Source of the DNA: Magnetospirillum sulfuroxidans
GTDB taxonomy: Bacteria; Pseudomonadota; Alphaproteobacteria; Rhodospirillales; Magnetospirillaceae
Length of the DNA: 64,000 nucleotides
Assembly (NCBI RefSeq): GCF_018224925.1
Contig: NZ_JAGTUF010000018.1
Location: forward strand, 1 to 64,000
Direction: 5' to 3'
Notes under the pieces: model-generated
The model's database searches: none
What the model was told of the DNA's origin: nothing
Seen by the model: the letters and a program-made list of their open reading frames with translations, nothing else
Part shown: piece by piece, positions 28,385 to 37,340 of the stretch
Position numbering within the stretch: position 1 is the stretch's first letter
Layout of the letters: each line of letters opens with the position of its first letter
Position numbers and translations under genes: made by a program

Positions 28385-28469
28385 TGGTGCGACCAGGGAG
28401 ACTCGAACTCCCACGACTTTCGTCACACGCACCTCAAGCGTGCGCGTCTACCAGTTCCGCCATGGTCGC
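28385..28469 (-). tRNA. tRNA-Leu (anticodon GAG)
   Basis: The minus strand folds as a complete class II tRNA of 85 bases with an encoded CCA (28387-28385). The acceptor is GCGACCA/TGGTCGC. The anticodon stem is CACGC/GCGTG with a TTGAGGT loop, giving anticodon GAG. A long variable arm (TGACGAAAGTCG) and a T arm GGGAG-TTCGAGT-CTCCC complete it. It reads CUU/CUC leucine codons. Confidence 0.95.
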
Positions 28470-28564
28470 ACGCTGGTAGAACCCCGAAAGACCTTGCCAA
28501 CGGGGAGAGAGGGGAATACCAAATCGGGCTTTGTTAATCAAGCGGACTTTCCGAGGGGGAGCGC

Positions 28565-29221
28565 ATGAATCAAACCCTGGAATGGCGAATCAGTGATAAT
28601 CCGGTGCCATATCCCGAGGCGGTGGCCTTCATGGAGCAGCGCGTCGCCGCCATTCATGCCGGCGACGCGCCGGAATGCGTGTGGTTGCTGGAACATCCGC
28701 CGCTTTATACCGCCGGCACCAGCGCCGATCCGCGCGACCTGCTGAGCCCCGATCGGTTTCCGGTCTACCCCAGCGGGCGCGGCGGTCAGTACACCTATCA
28801 CGGTCCGGGGCAACGGGTGGCCTATGTCATGCTGAATCTGAAAAAGCGCGATGGCGATGTTCGCGGCTATGTTCGGGCGCTCGAGGAATGGATCATCCGC
28901 ACCTTGGCCCGTTTCCAGGTCAAGGGCGAACGTCGCGATGGCCGCGTCGGCATCTGGGTTGATCGTGGCCCCAGCGGGAGCGGACGGCGCGAGGACAAGA
29001 TCGCCGCCATCGGCGTCCGCGTGCGCCATTGGGTCAGCTTTCACGGCATCGCGCTCAATGTCGAACCCGATCTGTCGCATTTTTCCGGCATCGTTCCCTG
29101 CGGCATCAGCCAGCACGGGGTGACGTCGTTGTGGGATTTGGGCTTGACCCCGACCCTGGAAGAAGTGGATTGCGCCCTGATGGCCACCTGGGACGAGGTT
29201 TTCGCCCCGTGCGGCGACTGA
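28565..29221 (+). CDS. lipB: octanoyltransferase LipB
   Basis: LipB moves octanoate from acyl carrier protein to lipoyl domains, the first step of lipoic acid synthesis. The 218-aa chain has the signature [15 protein letters not shown] (about residue 75). The catalytic lysine is in [18 protein letters not shown], and the acyl-carrying cysteine is in GIVPCGIS (about residue 178). Length is normal. It stands alone on the plus strand, divergent from tRNA-Leu. No lipA is nearby. Confidence 0.97.
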   Translation: MNQTLEWRISDNPVPYPEAVAFMEQRVAAIHAGDAPECVWLLEHPPLYTAGTSADPRDLLSPDRFPVYPSGRGGQYTYHGPGQRVAYVMLNLKKRDGDVRGYVRALEEWIIRTLARFQVKGERRDGRVGIWVDRGPSGSGRREDKIAAIGVRVRHWVSFHGIALNVEPDLSHFSGIVPCGISQHGVTSLWDLGLTPTLEEVDCALMATWDEVFAPCGD

Positions 29222-29257
29222 TCTGATCTTTGCCCCATCCGCCGCGTCGGAGATCTT

Positions 29258-29788
29258 ATGCTCATCATCCTCAGCGGATTGCCCGGCACCGGCAAGACGA
29301 CAATCGGCAAGGCGTTGGCCGCCAAACGATCGGCTGCCTATGTTCGTGTTGACGAGATCGAACACGCGCTCAAGCAACATTTTGGATTCGACCAAGAGCT
29401 TGGCCCTGCCGGCTACGTCGTGGCCTATGCCATCGCGTCCTCGAATCTCAAGCTCGGCAATCCAGTGGTTGCCGTCAGCGTCAATCCCGTCCCCGAAAGC
29501 CGGCAAGGCTGGCGCGATGTGGCGCACGCCATTGACGGGGGCCGTCTTCTTGAGGTCGAGGTGATCTGTAGCGACAAAAAAGAACATCGGCGGCGGGTGG
29601 AAGGGCGTGCGCCAGACATAAAAGGCTTCATCCTTCCCACATGGTCGTCGGTGACGTCACACGATTATGTCCCCCGGACCGAGCCTCGCCTGATCGTCGA
29701 TACCGCGCATCTCAGTGCCCTTGATGCCGTCGCCACGATTGAAAGGCGGCTTGACGCAATGACCAAGAATTGCCCTTCGTCGCCATAA
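29258..29788 (+). CDS. P-loop kinase-like ATPase, unknown substrate
   Basis: This 176-aa protein begins with a Walker A motif SGLPGTGKTTIGKALA (residues 5-20), then VRVDEIEHALK and the basic patch KKEHRRRVEGR near residue 110 that could be a lid. The layout is of AAA_33/zeta-toxin-like or small-molecule kinases. GGAG precedes the ATG by 6 bases. It follows lipB by 36 bases, and codon choice looks slightly less biased than in neighbours, which could mean later arrival. Substrate cannot be told from sequence. Confidence 0.8.
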   Translation: MLIILSGLPGTGKTTIGKALAAKRSAAYVRVDEIEHALKQHFGFDQELGPAGYVVAYAIASSNLKLGNPVVAVSVNPVPESRQGWRDVAHAIDGGRLLEVEVICSDKKEHRRRVEGRAPDIKGFILPTWSSVTSHDYVPRTEPRLIVDTAHLSALDAVATIERRLDAMTKNCPSSP

Positions 29789-29814
29789 GAGAGTTGGCAA
29801 GCATCTGTTGCGGG

Positions 29815-31407
29815 TTATTGCCGCAATCCCTTGATGGCGGCGATCAATCCCGCGGTCGAGCAATCATGGTGGTCAGCGGGCGGGGCGGTCCCATTGAGTT
29901 GCGGCAGGATTTTCTTGGCCAATTGCTTGCCCAATTCCACCCCCCATTGATCGAACGAATTGATGTCCCAGATGATGCCCTGGACGAAGACCTTGTGTTC
30001 GTACAACGCGATCAGCATGCCCAGGGTGTGCGGGTCCAAGGTTTTATAAAGCACGGTGTTGGTCGGATGATTGCCGGCGAAGACCCGATGCGCCGCTTGC
30101 GCCTCGGACTGGCTGGGATTTTCGCCCTTGACCTCGTCCAGGGTCTTGCCGCGCATCAATGCCTCGGGCTGGGCCAGAAAGTTGGACAACAGCAAGGCGT
30201 GATGGTCGCCCATGGGGTTATGGGTGGTGGCGGCGGCCAGGAAATCGCAGGGGATCAGTTTCGTGCCCTGGTGGATCAACTGATAAAAGGCATGCTGGCC
30301 ATTGGTGCCGGGCTCGCCGAAAATGATTGGCCCGGTCTGCCAACTCACCGGGCTGCCGTCGCGCGCCGTGCTCTTGCCATTGGATTCCATGTCCAATTGC
30401 TGCAAATAAGCCGGCAGGCGGTGCAGATACTGGTCATAGGGCAGCACCGCATGGGCGGCGGCGCCCATGAAATTGTTGTACCAAACCCCCAGCAGCGCCA
30501 GCACCACCGGCATGTTGACGGCCAGGGGGGCGGTGCGGAAATGGTCGTCCATCAGCGCGGCGCCGTCGAGCAGACGGCGGAAATCATTGAAGCCGATAGC
30601 CACGGCGATGGACAGGCCGATGGCGGACCACAGCGAATAACGCCCGCCGACCCAATCCCAGAATTCGAACATATGTTCGGTGTCGATGCCGAATTCAGCC
30701 ACCGCCGCGGCATTGGTGGACAGGGCGACGAAATGGCTGGCCACCGCATCCTGACCCAAGCCGCCCACCAGCCAATCCTTGGCGCTATAGGCATTGGCCA
30801 TGGTTTCCTGGGTGGTGAAAGTCTTGGACGCGATGATGAATAAGGTGGTTTCTGGAACGCATAATTTCAGCGTTTCGGCCAGATGGGTGCCATCGACGTT
30901 AGAGACGAAGCGCACGCGCAAGCCGTCCTTGTGGTAAGGCCGCAACGCTTCGGACACCATCACCGGCCCCAGGTCGGAACCGCCAATGCCGATATTGACG
31001 ACATCGGTGATGACCTTGCCGGTGGCGCCCTTCCAGGCGCCCGAGCGCACGGCTTGGGCGAAATGCTTCATTTTGTCCAGCACGGCGGCCACTTCCGGGC
31101 GGTCATGAGCGCGCAGCGCCGTATGCAGGACGGCCCGATTCTCGGTGGTGTTGATGGCCTCGCCGGCGAACATGGCGGCGCGGGCGGTTTCAACCCCGGT
31201 TTCGCCCGCCAATTGGGTCAGCAATTCCATGGTGTGGGCGGTGATGCGGTTCTTGGAATAATCCAGCAGCACATCCCCCAGGCGCAGGGAAAAGCGTTCG
31301 AAACGATGGGGGTCGGCGGCGAACATGTCGCGCATGTGCCGTTCGCCCATTTCCCCGGCATGGGCAGTCAACTGCCGCCATGCCGGCAGGTTGATCGGAT
31401 GCGGCAT
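29815..31407 (-). CDS. pgi: glucose-6-phosphate isomerase
   Basis: Pgi interconverts glucose 6-phosphate and fructose 6-phosphate. The 530-aa chain shows [45 protein letters not shown] and the C-terminal [21 protein letters not shown]-type region (kept short here), all diagnostic. Length is close to the usual 540-550. It is convergent with the P-loop kinase and divergent from the nickel transport operon. Confidence 0.97.
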   Translation of the reverse strand: MPHPINLPAWRQLTAHAGEMGERHMRDMFAADPHRFERFSLRLGDVLLDYSKNRITAHTMELLTQLAGETGVETARAAMFAGEAINTTENRAVLHTALRAHDRPEVAAVLDKMKHFAQAVRSGAWKGATGKVITDVVNIGIGGSDLGPVMVSEALRPYHKDGLRVRFVSNVDGTHLAETLKLCVPETTLFIIASKTFTTQETMANAYSAKDWLVGGLGQDAVASHFVALSTNAAAVAEFGIDTEHMFEFWDWVGGRYSLWSAIGLSIAVAIGFNDFRRLLDGAALMDDHFRTAPLAVNMPVVLALLGVWYNNFMGAAAHAVLPYDQYLHRLPAYLQQLDMESNGKSTARDGSPVSWQTGPIIFGEPGTNGQHAFYQLIHQGTKLIPCDFLAAATTHNPMGDHHALLLSNFLAQPEALMRGKTLDEVKGENPSQSEAQAAHRVFAGNHPTNTVLYKTLDPHTLGMLIALYEHKVFVQGIIWDINSFDQWGVELGKQLAKKILPQLNGTAPPADHHDCSTAGLIAAIKGLRQ

Positions 31408-31516
31408 TGCGGACCCCCTTCCTACCCATATTGATTGGTTCGATACTAACAGAGCGGCCCCACCCCGACCATCCCCCGGCCCCGTCGTTTTTGCGTTGGC
31501 AGGATCGCGTCAGCCG

Positions 31517-31549
31517 ATTATGCTAACCGGCAACACAAAGTCGCATAAT
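31517..31549. promoter_or_regulatory. palindrome upstream of nickel transport operon
   Basis: A perfect 7-bp inverted repeat ATTATGC (31517-31523) / GCATAAT (31543-31549) with a 19-base spacer lies just before the ribosome-binding site (GGGGG) of nikK. NikR boxes are of the type GTATGA-N16-TCATAC, so half-sites and spacing resemble but do not match. It is a good candidate operator for a metal-sensing repressor. Confidence 0.5.
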
Positions 31550-31566
31550 TTTTTGGGGGTTGACCA

Positions 31567-32337
31567 ATGCATCGTTTTCCCGTCGCCGCGGCCGTTTGGG
31601 CTGGCCTGACCCTGGCTCCGGTTGCCGCCTTGGCTCATTTTCAGGAAATCATCCCGTCGGCCGACATCGTCGCCGAGGACGGCGATCATACGCTCAGCCT
31701 GGATTTGACCTTCACCCATCCGATGGAGCAGGGGCCGGTGATGGAGATGGCGCTGCCGACGCGCATGGGCGTGGTCTCGCCCGCCGGCAAGGAAGATTTA
31801 AAGGCGGCGCTGGTGGCGGTGAAGAAAGGCGAGGGCAAGACCGCCTATACCGTGTCGCATAAACTCAAGGCTCCTGGCGACTATGTCTATTACGTCGAAC
31901 CGGCGCCCTATTGGGAGCCGGGCGAGGGCAAGCAGATCATTCATTATGCCAAGGTGGTGGTCGATCTCGGCGCCGGCGAAGGGTGGGACACCCTGGTCGG
32001 TCTGCCGGTGGAAATCGAGCCGCTGGTCCGCCCTTACGGTCTGTGGACCGGCAACGTGTTTCGCGGCATCGTCCGTCATAACGGCAAGATTGCGCCGTTC
32101 GCCGAGATCGAGGTGGAATGGCGCAACGATGGCTCGGTGCACGCGCCGTCGGACCCCTTCGTCACCCAGGTGATCAAGGCCGATGCCCAGGGACAGTTCA
32201 CCTATGGCCTGCCGCGCGCCGGCTGGTGGGGCTTCGCCGCCCTGATCGACGGCAAGCCGATGAAAGGCCCCGGCGGCAAGATGGTGCCGACCGAATTGGG
32301 CGGGCTGCTGTGGGTCAAAGCGGTGGACATGAAGTAA
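31567..32337 (+). CDS. nikK: NikK-like periplasmic component (DUF4198) of nickel/cobalt ECF transporter
   Basis: This is a 256-aa secreted DUF4198 protein. The signal peptide ends at VAALAHFQEI, leaving a His close to the mature N-terminus, a likely metal ligand. Other motifs are LDLTFTHPMEQGPVMEMA, VYYVEPAPYWEPGEGK and GWWGFAALIDGKPMKG. NikK proteins accompany ECF nickel transporters that lack a separate NikN. It is the first gene of the operon, overlapping nikM by one base (TAATG). Confidence 0.85.
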   Translation: MHRFPVAAAVWAGLTLAPVAALAHFQEIIPSADIVAEDGDHTLSLDLTFTHPMEQGPVMEMALPTRMGVVSPAGKEDLKAALVAVKKGEGKTAYTVSHKLKAPGDYVYYVEPAPYWEPGEGKQIIHYAKVVVDLGAGEGWDTLVGLPVEIEPLVRPYGLWTGNVFRGIVRHNGKIAPFAEIEVEWRNDGSVHAPSDPFVTQVIKADAQGQFTYGLPRAGWWGFAALIDGKPMKGPGGKMVPTELGGLLWVKAVDMK

Positions 32338-32930
32338 TGGCTCACATTCCCGACGGCATCGTTTCCGTTCCCGTTCTGGTGGCCGGCGCTGTTGTCAGCC
32401 TTGGCGGCTTGGGCATGGGCTTGCGCCGGTTGACGCCGGAGCGGGTGCCCAAGGTGGCGGTGCTGGCGGCCTTGTTCTTTGTCGCCTCGCTGGTGCATTT
32501 CCCCGTTGGGCTGACCAGCGTGCATCTGTTGTTGGGCGGCCTCGCCGGGGTGATCTTGGGCTGGGCCGCCTTTCCCGCCATCGCCGTCGGCCTGATTTTG
32601 CAAGCGGTGCTGTTCGGATTCGGCGGCTTGATCGTGCTGGGCGTCAATATCGCCAATATCGCCTTGCCGGCGGTGTTGATGGGCTTGCTCGGGCGGCGTT
32701 TTCTTGCCCGGCCAACGCTTGCCGGCATCATCGCTGGCGGCGGCGCGGTGGCGGCGACGGCGCTGATGGTGGCGGTTTGCCTGGCCTTGTCCGGGCGGGA
32801 ATTCCTGGTCGGAGCCAAATTGCTGGTGTTCACCTATGTGCCGCTGATGGCGGTCGAGGCGGTGTTCACCGCCGCCGTGCTCGGCTTGCTGGTCAAGGTC
32901 AAACCCGAAGCGTTGGAGATGTCGTCATGA
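32337..32930 (+). CDS. nikM: NikM/CbiM-type substrate-binding membrane subunit
   Basis: This is the S-component of the energy-coupling-factor nickel/cobalt transporter, 197 aa with about six membrane helices. The N-terminal metal-binding signature is MAHIPDGIVS. CbiM usually starts M-H, but removal of Met before Ala would again put His at position 2, so the amino-terminal metal site is probably kept. FPVGLTSVHLLLGGLAGVIL carries the conserved internal His. The start overlaps the nikK stop and the end overlaps nikL by 4 bases. Confidence 0.92.
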   Translation: MAHIPDGIVSVPVLVAGAVVSLGGLGMGLRRLTPERVPKVAVLAALFFVASLVHFPVGLTSVHLLLGGLAGVILGWAAFPAIAVGLILQAVLFGFGGLIVLGVNIANIALPAVLMGLLGRRFLARPTLAGIIAGGGAVAATALMVAVCLALSGREFLVGAKLLVFTYVPLMAVEAVFTAAVLGLLVKVKPEALEMSS

Positions 32931-33442
32931 AGGCGCTGTTGATCGCGGCCGTGCTGATAATGTCGGCGTCGCCGGCCTGGGCCCACAAGCTCAAGCTGTT
33001 CGTCAGCGCCGAGGGCGGCGAGATGGTCGGCAGCGCCTATTTCGCCGGTGGCGGCAAGGCCGCCGGCCTCAGCGGCCATGTGATCGACGCCGCCGGAACG
33101 GTGATCGCCAGCGTGCACACCGATGAAAACGGCGCGTTCCGCTATACCCCGCCCGATGGCCGCGCCTATCTGATCCGCTTCGAATCCGGGGATGGCCATA
33201 TGGCCGAAGCGCGCATCGGCGCCGCCGCAATGGCCGAGGCACCCCCCCCAGCCCTGACACCGGCCAGCGACATGGCCACGTTAGAGCTGGCGCTGGCCCG
33301 TCAGTTGCGGCCGTTGCGCGAACAGATCGACGCGCTGGAATCGCGGGCGCGACTGTCCGACATCATCGGCGGCATCGGCTTTATTTTCGGTATTTTCGGC
33401 TGCTTCGCTTGGCTGAGCGCCCGCCGCCGGGGGCAGCCATGA
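32927..33442 (+). CDS. nikL: NikL-like membrane-anchored component
   Basis: This is a 171-aa protein with signal peptide ending ASPAWAHKLK. A carboxypeptidase-regulatory-like beta domain follows (LSGHVIDAAGTVIASVHTDE), then a helical linker and a C-terminal membrane helix (IIGGIGFIFGIFGCFAWLSA). This topology (periplasmic domain with C-terminal anchor, His at the mature N-terminus) is that of NikL, which with NikK replaces NikN in part of the ECF nickel systems. Both ends overlap neighbours by ATGA. Confidence 0.82.
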   Translation: MKALLIAAVLIMSASPAWAHKLKLFVSAEGGEMVGSAYFAGGGKAAGLSGHVIDAAGTVIASVHTDENGAFRYTPPDGRAYLIRFESGDGHMAEARIGAAAMAEAPPPALTPASDMATLELALARQLRPLREQIDALESRARLSDIIGGIGFIFGIFGCFAWLSARRRGQP

Positions 33443-34215
33443 GCGTTCTTGCCCTTGGCTCCGCTTCGCCGCTGGATTTGCCGGGACAGGCGCGGCCGCT
33501 GCTGGCCCGGCTTGATCCGCGCAGCCGGGTGATGGCGGCGCTGGTCTTTGCCGCCGCGGTGGTGTGGTGCCAGTCGGTGGCGGCCTTGCTCGCCGCCCTG
33601 GGGCTGGCCGCCGGGCTGGCGCTGCTGGCGCGCTTGCCCTGGGGGACGACAATGCGGCGCCTGCTGGCGCTGGAAGGTTTCATGCTGCTGACCCTGGCGA
33701 CCTTGCCATTCACCATGGGCGGGCCGGCGGTGGTTCATATCGCCGGAATCGGTCTCGGGGTCGAGGGATTGCACCGCGCCCTAATCATCGTCTTAAAGGC
33801 CAATGCGGTGGTGCTGGCCACCTTGGCGCTGATCGGGGCGATGGAATTGCCGGCGCTGGGCCACGCCCTGGCCCGGCTGGGGTTGCCGCTTCGTTTCGTC
33901 GCCCTGTTCTTGTTCACCGTGCGCTATATCGAAGTTTTGTACCGCCAATACGCGCGTTTGCGTCTGGCCATGCGGGCGCGGGCTTTCCGCCCGACCGCTT
34001 GCCTGCATTGCTGGCGGTCATTGGGGCATCTGATCGGCATGCTGCTGGTCGGCACTCTGGAACGATCCGAACGGATTCACGCCGCCATGCGCTGTCGGGG
34101 CTTCGACGGTCGTTTTCATTTGCTTGACGAACACCGCCCCGGCAGGCTGGATTGGGGGTTCGGCGCCGTACAGGCGGTGTCGCTGCTGCTGCTGGCCGCA
34201 TTGGACGTGATGTGA
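33439..34215 (+). CDS. nikQ: ECF transporter T component, CbiQ/NikQ
   Basis: This is the energy-coupling membrane subunit, 258 aa, with about five membrane helices. The coupling motif region, AMRCRGFDGRFH, matches the ARG motif that docks onto the ATPase; an earlier MRARAFRP is the first such motif. LDPRSRVMAALVFAAAVV is typical of the CbiQ N-terminus. The start at 33439 overlaps the nikL stop. The first residues up to ~20 are poorly conserved. Confidence 0.92.
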   Translation: MSVLALGSASPLDLPGQARPLLARLDPRSRVMAALVFAAAVVWCQSVAALLAALGLAAGLALLARLPWGTTMRRLLALEGFMLLTLATLPFTMGGPAVVHIAGIGLGVEGLHRALIIVLKANAVVLATLALIGAMELPALGHALARLGLPLRFVALFLFTVRYIEVLYRQYARLRLAMRARAFRPTACLHCWRSLGHLIGMLLVGTLERSERIHAAMRCRGFDGRFHLLDEHRPGRLDWGFGAVQAVSLLLLAALDVM

Positions 34216-34865
34216 GTTCACCGCTGTTTCATCTTGATCGGGTCTCATTTTCCTATGAAAGCGCCCGTCCGGTGCTGGATCAGGTCGATTTCACCCTTGC
34301 CGCCGGCGAGCGGGTGGCGTTGTGCGGGGCCAATGGTTCGGGCAAAACCACGCTGTTTCATCTGATGGTCGGCTTGCGTGTCCCCTGCGCCGGCCGCATC
34401 GTCGCCTTTGGCCGCGAACGGCGCAAGGAAGCCGATTTCCACGACGTTCGCGCCCAGGCCGGCTTGCTGTTCCAAGATTCCGACGATCAATTGTTTTGCC
34501 CAACGGTGGCCGAGGACGTGGCCTTCGGGCCGCTTAATCTGGGCAAAAGCCGGGCACAGGCACGGGACGCCGCCGCCCGCGCCTTGGCCTTGGTCGGGCT
34601 TGCCGGCTTTGACGACCGCGTCACCCACAAACTGTCCGGGGGGCAAAAGCGTCTGGTCGCCCTGGCCTCGGTGTTGGCGATGGAGCCCAAGGTATTGTTG
34701 CTGGACGAACCCACCAACGGCCTCGACCGCGAAGCTCGCGCCCGCTTGTTGCAGGTGCTGGCCGAACTGCCCCAGGCCATGGTGATCATCGCCCATGACG
34801 ACGAGGCCTTGACCGCCCTGACCCAGCGACGGGTGAATCTGGAAGCGGGGCGGTTGTTGGGCTAA
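34212..34865 (+). CDS. nikO: ECF transporter ATPase NikO/CbiO
   Basis: This 217-aa ABC ATPase powers the nickel/cobalt uptake complex. It has Walker A CGANGSGKTTLFHL (about residue 36), the Q-loop QDSDDQLFCPTVAEDVAFGP typical of ECF ATPases, signature LSGGQKRLVALA and Walker B VLLLDEPTNGLD. The GTG at 34212 overlaps the nikQ stop and starts the protein directly before the first beta strand. It is shorter than most CbiO (about 270 aa) because the C-terminal extension is missing. Confidence 0.95.
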   Translation: MSSPLFHLDRVSFSYESARPVLDQVDFTLAAGERVALCGANGSGKTTLFHLMVGLRVPCAGRIVAFGRERRKEADFHDVRAQAGLLFQDSDDQLFCPTVAEDVAFGPLNLGKSRAQARDAAARALALVGLAGFDDRVTHKLSGGQKRLVALASVLAMEPKVLLLDEPTNGLDREARARLLQVLAELPQAMVIIAHDDEALTALTQRRVNLEAGRLLG

Positions 34866-34900
34866 ACTGATCGCAATTCGCCCTTTTGCGGAAGTCGATC

Positions 34901-35185
34901 ATGCACGGTTCCCATCACGGCCCGCACAGCCACGGCCACAAGCACGCCCACGCGCATGAGCACAGCCATGTGCATGCGCATGAACACAGCCATGGCGACG
35001 TCACCCATGTGCATCCCCATGCCCATGCCCACAGCCACGAGCATTTGCACCAACACAGCCATCCGCACCAGCACGCGGCCGAGGAGGCTCATCTCCACAG
35101 CCACGACGACGTCAAGCATGGTTGGAAGCCGCACGATCATCAGCACGCGGCCGAGGATTTACCCGACCACGACCACCAGCATTAA
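34901..35185 (+). CDS. histidine-rich metal-binding protein
   Basis: Of 94 residues, 37 are histidine, arranged largely as alternating HxH (HAHAHEHSHVHAHEHSHG and similar). The last third is more acidic, with HDHQHAAEDLPDHDHQH. There is no signal peptide, so it should be cytosolic. GGAAG precedes the ATG by 6 bases, 35 bases after nikO. The composition and place suggest nickel or cobalt storage or buffering, like Hpn or HypB-type His tails. It has no fold that can be named. Confidence 0.8.
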   Translation: MHGSHHGPHSHGHKHAHAHEHSHVHAHEHSHGDVTHVHPHAHAHSHEHLHQHSHPHQHAAEEAHLHSHDDVKHGWKPHDHQHAAEDLPDHDHQH

Positions 35186-35287
35186 GGCGGCGCGCCTTTA
35201 CTCTGAGGCACGCCGCTCCAGCGCCCATTGCGGGCGCGGCCAAGCATGCGGAGGCATGCGCCCGGCGAGGGAAAATGATGAAGGTTC

Positions 35288-35318
35288 GACCGTGATGCAC
35301 ATTTAGGGCGTCACGGTC
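35288..35318. repeat. inverted repeat at the 3' end of the glycosyltransferase gene
   Basis: GACCGTGA (35288-35295) is repeated inverted as TCACGGTC (35311-35318), with a 15-base loop, between convergent genes. No T run follows, so it is a weak terminator candidate. The preceding gap (35186-35287) holds only GC-rich sequence. Confidence 0.4.
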
Positions 35319-36364
35319 TAAGCCGGTTGCGGTAAATCCCACACCAGCGGCTCGAACGGCCGTAAATTGTCGAGAAACTGGCTGGTACAAGCCGTCCAGC
35401 TAAAGGTCAGCGCGTGCTGGCGGCACAGGGTCGGGTCGATCTGGCTGGCCTGAAGCGCCGCCTCGCGCAGGTTTTCCGACAGCACGCCGACGGGGGAATC
35501 GCCGATGACGTCCAAGGGGCCGGGGACCGGATAGGCGGCCACCGGCAACCCCGAAGCCAAGGCTTCCAGCAACACCAGACCGAAGGTGTCGGTGCGCGAC
35601 GGAAAGACGAAGACGTCGGCGCCGGCATAATGGCGGGCCAGATCATCGCCGAAATGGGCGCCGGCGAAACGGATCTCGGGGTGTTTGCGGCGTAAATCGT
35701 CCAGTTGCGGGCCGTCGCCGACCACCACTTTCGACCCCGGCAGATCGAGATCAAGAAAGGCCTGGATATTTTTCTCCACCGCCACCCGGCCGACATACAA
35801 AAAGATCGGACGCGGCAGATCGCCCCAGGGGCCATCCGCCTGCTTGCAGTGCGGGCGCGGCTGAAACATTTGAGTATCGACGCCGCGCGACCAGCGGCCG
35901 ATATTGCGAAAGCCGCGCCGGGCCAATTCGTCCTCGACGCCTTGGGTCGCCACCATGATCCGTGACGAAGCGCCATGGAAGCGCCGCATCACCGCATAGG
36001 ACAGGCGCAGCGGCACCCGCCACCGCGCCTGGATATATTCGGGGAATTTGGTGTGATAGGCGGTGGTGAAAGGCAGCTTGCGGCGCAGGCAATAGCGCCG
36101 CGCCGCCCAGCCCAACGGTCCCTCGGTGGCGATGTGGATGGCACAGGGCTGCGCCTGCTCGATCAGGTGGCGCAGTTTGCGGCCGGGCTTCACCGCCAGT
36201 CGGATTTCCGGATAACTGGGACACGGCAGCGAGCGGAAGCAATCGGGGGTGACCATGACCACGTCGTGGCCGGCGGTCAGCAATTCCGCTCTTAGGGTGT
36301 CAAGCGTCCGAACGACGCCATTGACCTGAGGAAACCAGGCATCCGAGACCACGAGTATGCGCAT
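35318..36364 (-). CDS. family 4 glycosyltransferase
   Basis: This is a 348-aa GT-B fold enzyme. It starts MRILVVSDAWFPQVNGVVRT and shows TAYHTKFPEYIQARW in the acceptor domain. The donor domain has FLYVGRVAVEKNIQAFLDLD, VVGDGPQLDDLRRKHP and the E-x7-E region FVFPSRTDTFGLVLLEALAS. Close relatives transfer mannose or glucuronate to glycolipids. GGAGAAGGA precedes the ATG at 36364, which lies inside the upstream phosphoesterase gene. The two form a unit that probably acts on membrane or LPS glycolipids. Confidence 0.9.
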   Translation of the reverse strand: MRILVVSDAWFPQVNGVVRTLDTLRAELLTAGHDVVMVTPDCFRSLPCPSYPEIRLAVKPGRKLRHLIEQAQPCAIHIATEGPLGWAARRYCLRRKLPFTTAYHTKFPEYIQARWRVPLRLSYAVMRRFHGASSRIMVATQGVEDELARRGFRNIGRWSRGVDTQMFQPRPHCKQADGPWGDLPRPIFLYVGRVAVEKNIQAFLDLDLPGSKVVVGDGPQLDDLRRKHPEIRFAGAHFGDDLARHYAGADVFVFPSRTDTFGLVLLEALASGLPVAAYPVPGPLDVIGDSPVGVLSENLREAALQASQIDPTLCRQHALTFSWTACTSQFLDNLRPFEPLVWDLPQPA

Positions 36365-37176
36365 TCCTTCTCCTTGGCCGGGGCCTGGATGGGGGCAGGG
36401 GGAACGGAAAGGCTGAGCGGCGAAAGCGCGAGCCAGTTCAGGATTTCCAGTCGGCCATCGGCGTGCTCGACCAAGGCGGTGCAGCTTTCCACCCAATCGC
36501 CGTCATTGGCATAGGTGATGCCGTCGACTTGACGCAGTTCGGCGTGGTGGATATGGCCGCAGACGACGCCATCGACGCCTTGGCGTCGGGCTTCCTCGAC
36601 GATGGTCTGTTCGTAATCGTCGATGAACTGAACGGCGTTCTTGACCTTGTGTTTCAGATAGGCCGACAGCGACCAATAAGAATAGCCCAAGCGGCGGCGG
36701 ATCAGGTTGAACCAGTGATTGGCCGCCAGCGCGACCGTATAGGCGGAATCGCCCAGATGGGCCAACCACTTGGCATATTTGACGACGCCGTCGAAGGCGT
36801 CGCCGTGCAGAACCAAAAGGCGCTTGCCATCGGCGGTTTCGTGCACCGCCTGCGCCATCACGGTGATGTCGCCGAAGGTGTGTTCGGTGTAGCCGCGGGC
36901 GAATTCGTCGTGATTGCCGGGGACGAACACCACATTGGTGCCCTTGCGCGCCTTGCGCAGGATTTTCTGCACCACATCGTTATGGGCTTGGGGCCAGTAC
37001 CAGGACCGGCGCAGACGCCAGCCGTCAATCATGTCACCAACCAGATACAAGTAATCGGATTCGGTGTGTTTGAGAAAATCCAGCAGGTAATCAGCCTTGC
37101 ATCCCCGTGTGCCCAAATGGACGTCGGATATCCAGATACTGCGGTAATGCCGTTCGGGCATGGAATCCATGGTCAT
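36292..37176 (-). CDS. LpxH-like UDP-2,3-diacylglucosamine diphosphatase / metallophosphoesterase
   Basis: This calcineurin-like phosphoesterase has all metal-ligand blocks: WISDVHLG, GDMIDGW, GNHDEF, VLHGDAFDG and CGHIHHAE. The 294-aa length exceeds LpxH (240 aa) through a C-terminal extension. That extension (about 25 residues) overlaps the glycosyltransferase start by 73 bases. Family members are often annotated as UDP-2,3-diacylglucosamine diphosphatase, but may act on other nucleotides or lipids; the real substrate is uncertain. Confidence 0.85.
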   Translation of the reverse strand: MTMDSMPERHYRSIWISDVHLGTRGCKADYLLDFLKHTESDYLYLVGDMIDGWRLRRSWYWPQAHNDVVQKILRKARKGTNVVFVPGNHDEFARGYTEHTFGDITVMAQAVHETADGKRLLVLHGDAFDGVVKYAKWLAHLGDSAYTVALAANHWFNLIRRRLGYSYWSLSAYLKHKVKNAVQFIDDYEQTIVEEARRQGVDGVVCGHIHHAELRQVDGITYANDGDWVESCTALVEHADGRLEILNWLALSPLSLSVPPAPIQAPAKEKECAYSWSRMPGFLRSMASFGRLTP

Positions 37177-37340
37177 GGGCTTGCACCAGCCTCAAAGGAA
37201 CTTACGGCGCGTTTTAGTATCTGCTTTGGGGGGAAGTACATATCTATTGTGGTCTGGCAAATAGAATTCATGGAAATGAAGGCATTGTGTAACAATTCTT
37301 TCATGACCATTTAAAGTTATGGCGGGGTATACAAAGGCTC

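Noticed and set aside
28519-28531. Fourth copy of the 37-bp element (ACCAAATCGGG)
   Set aside because: Only the first arm is similar; no core and no second arm follow.
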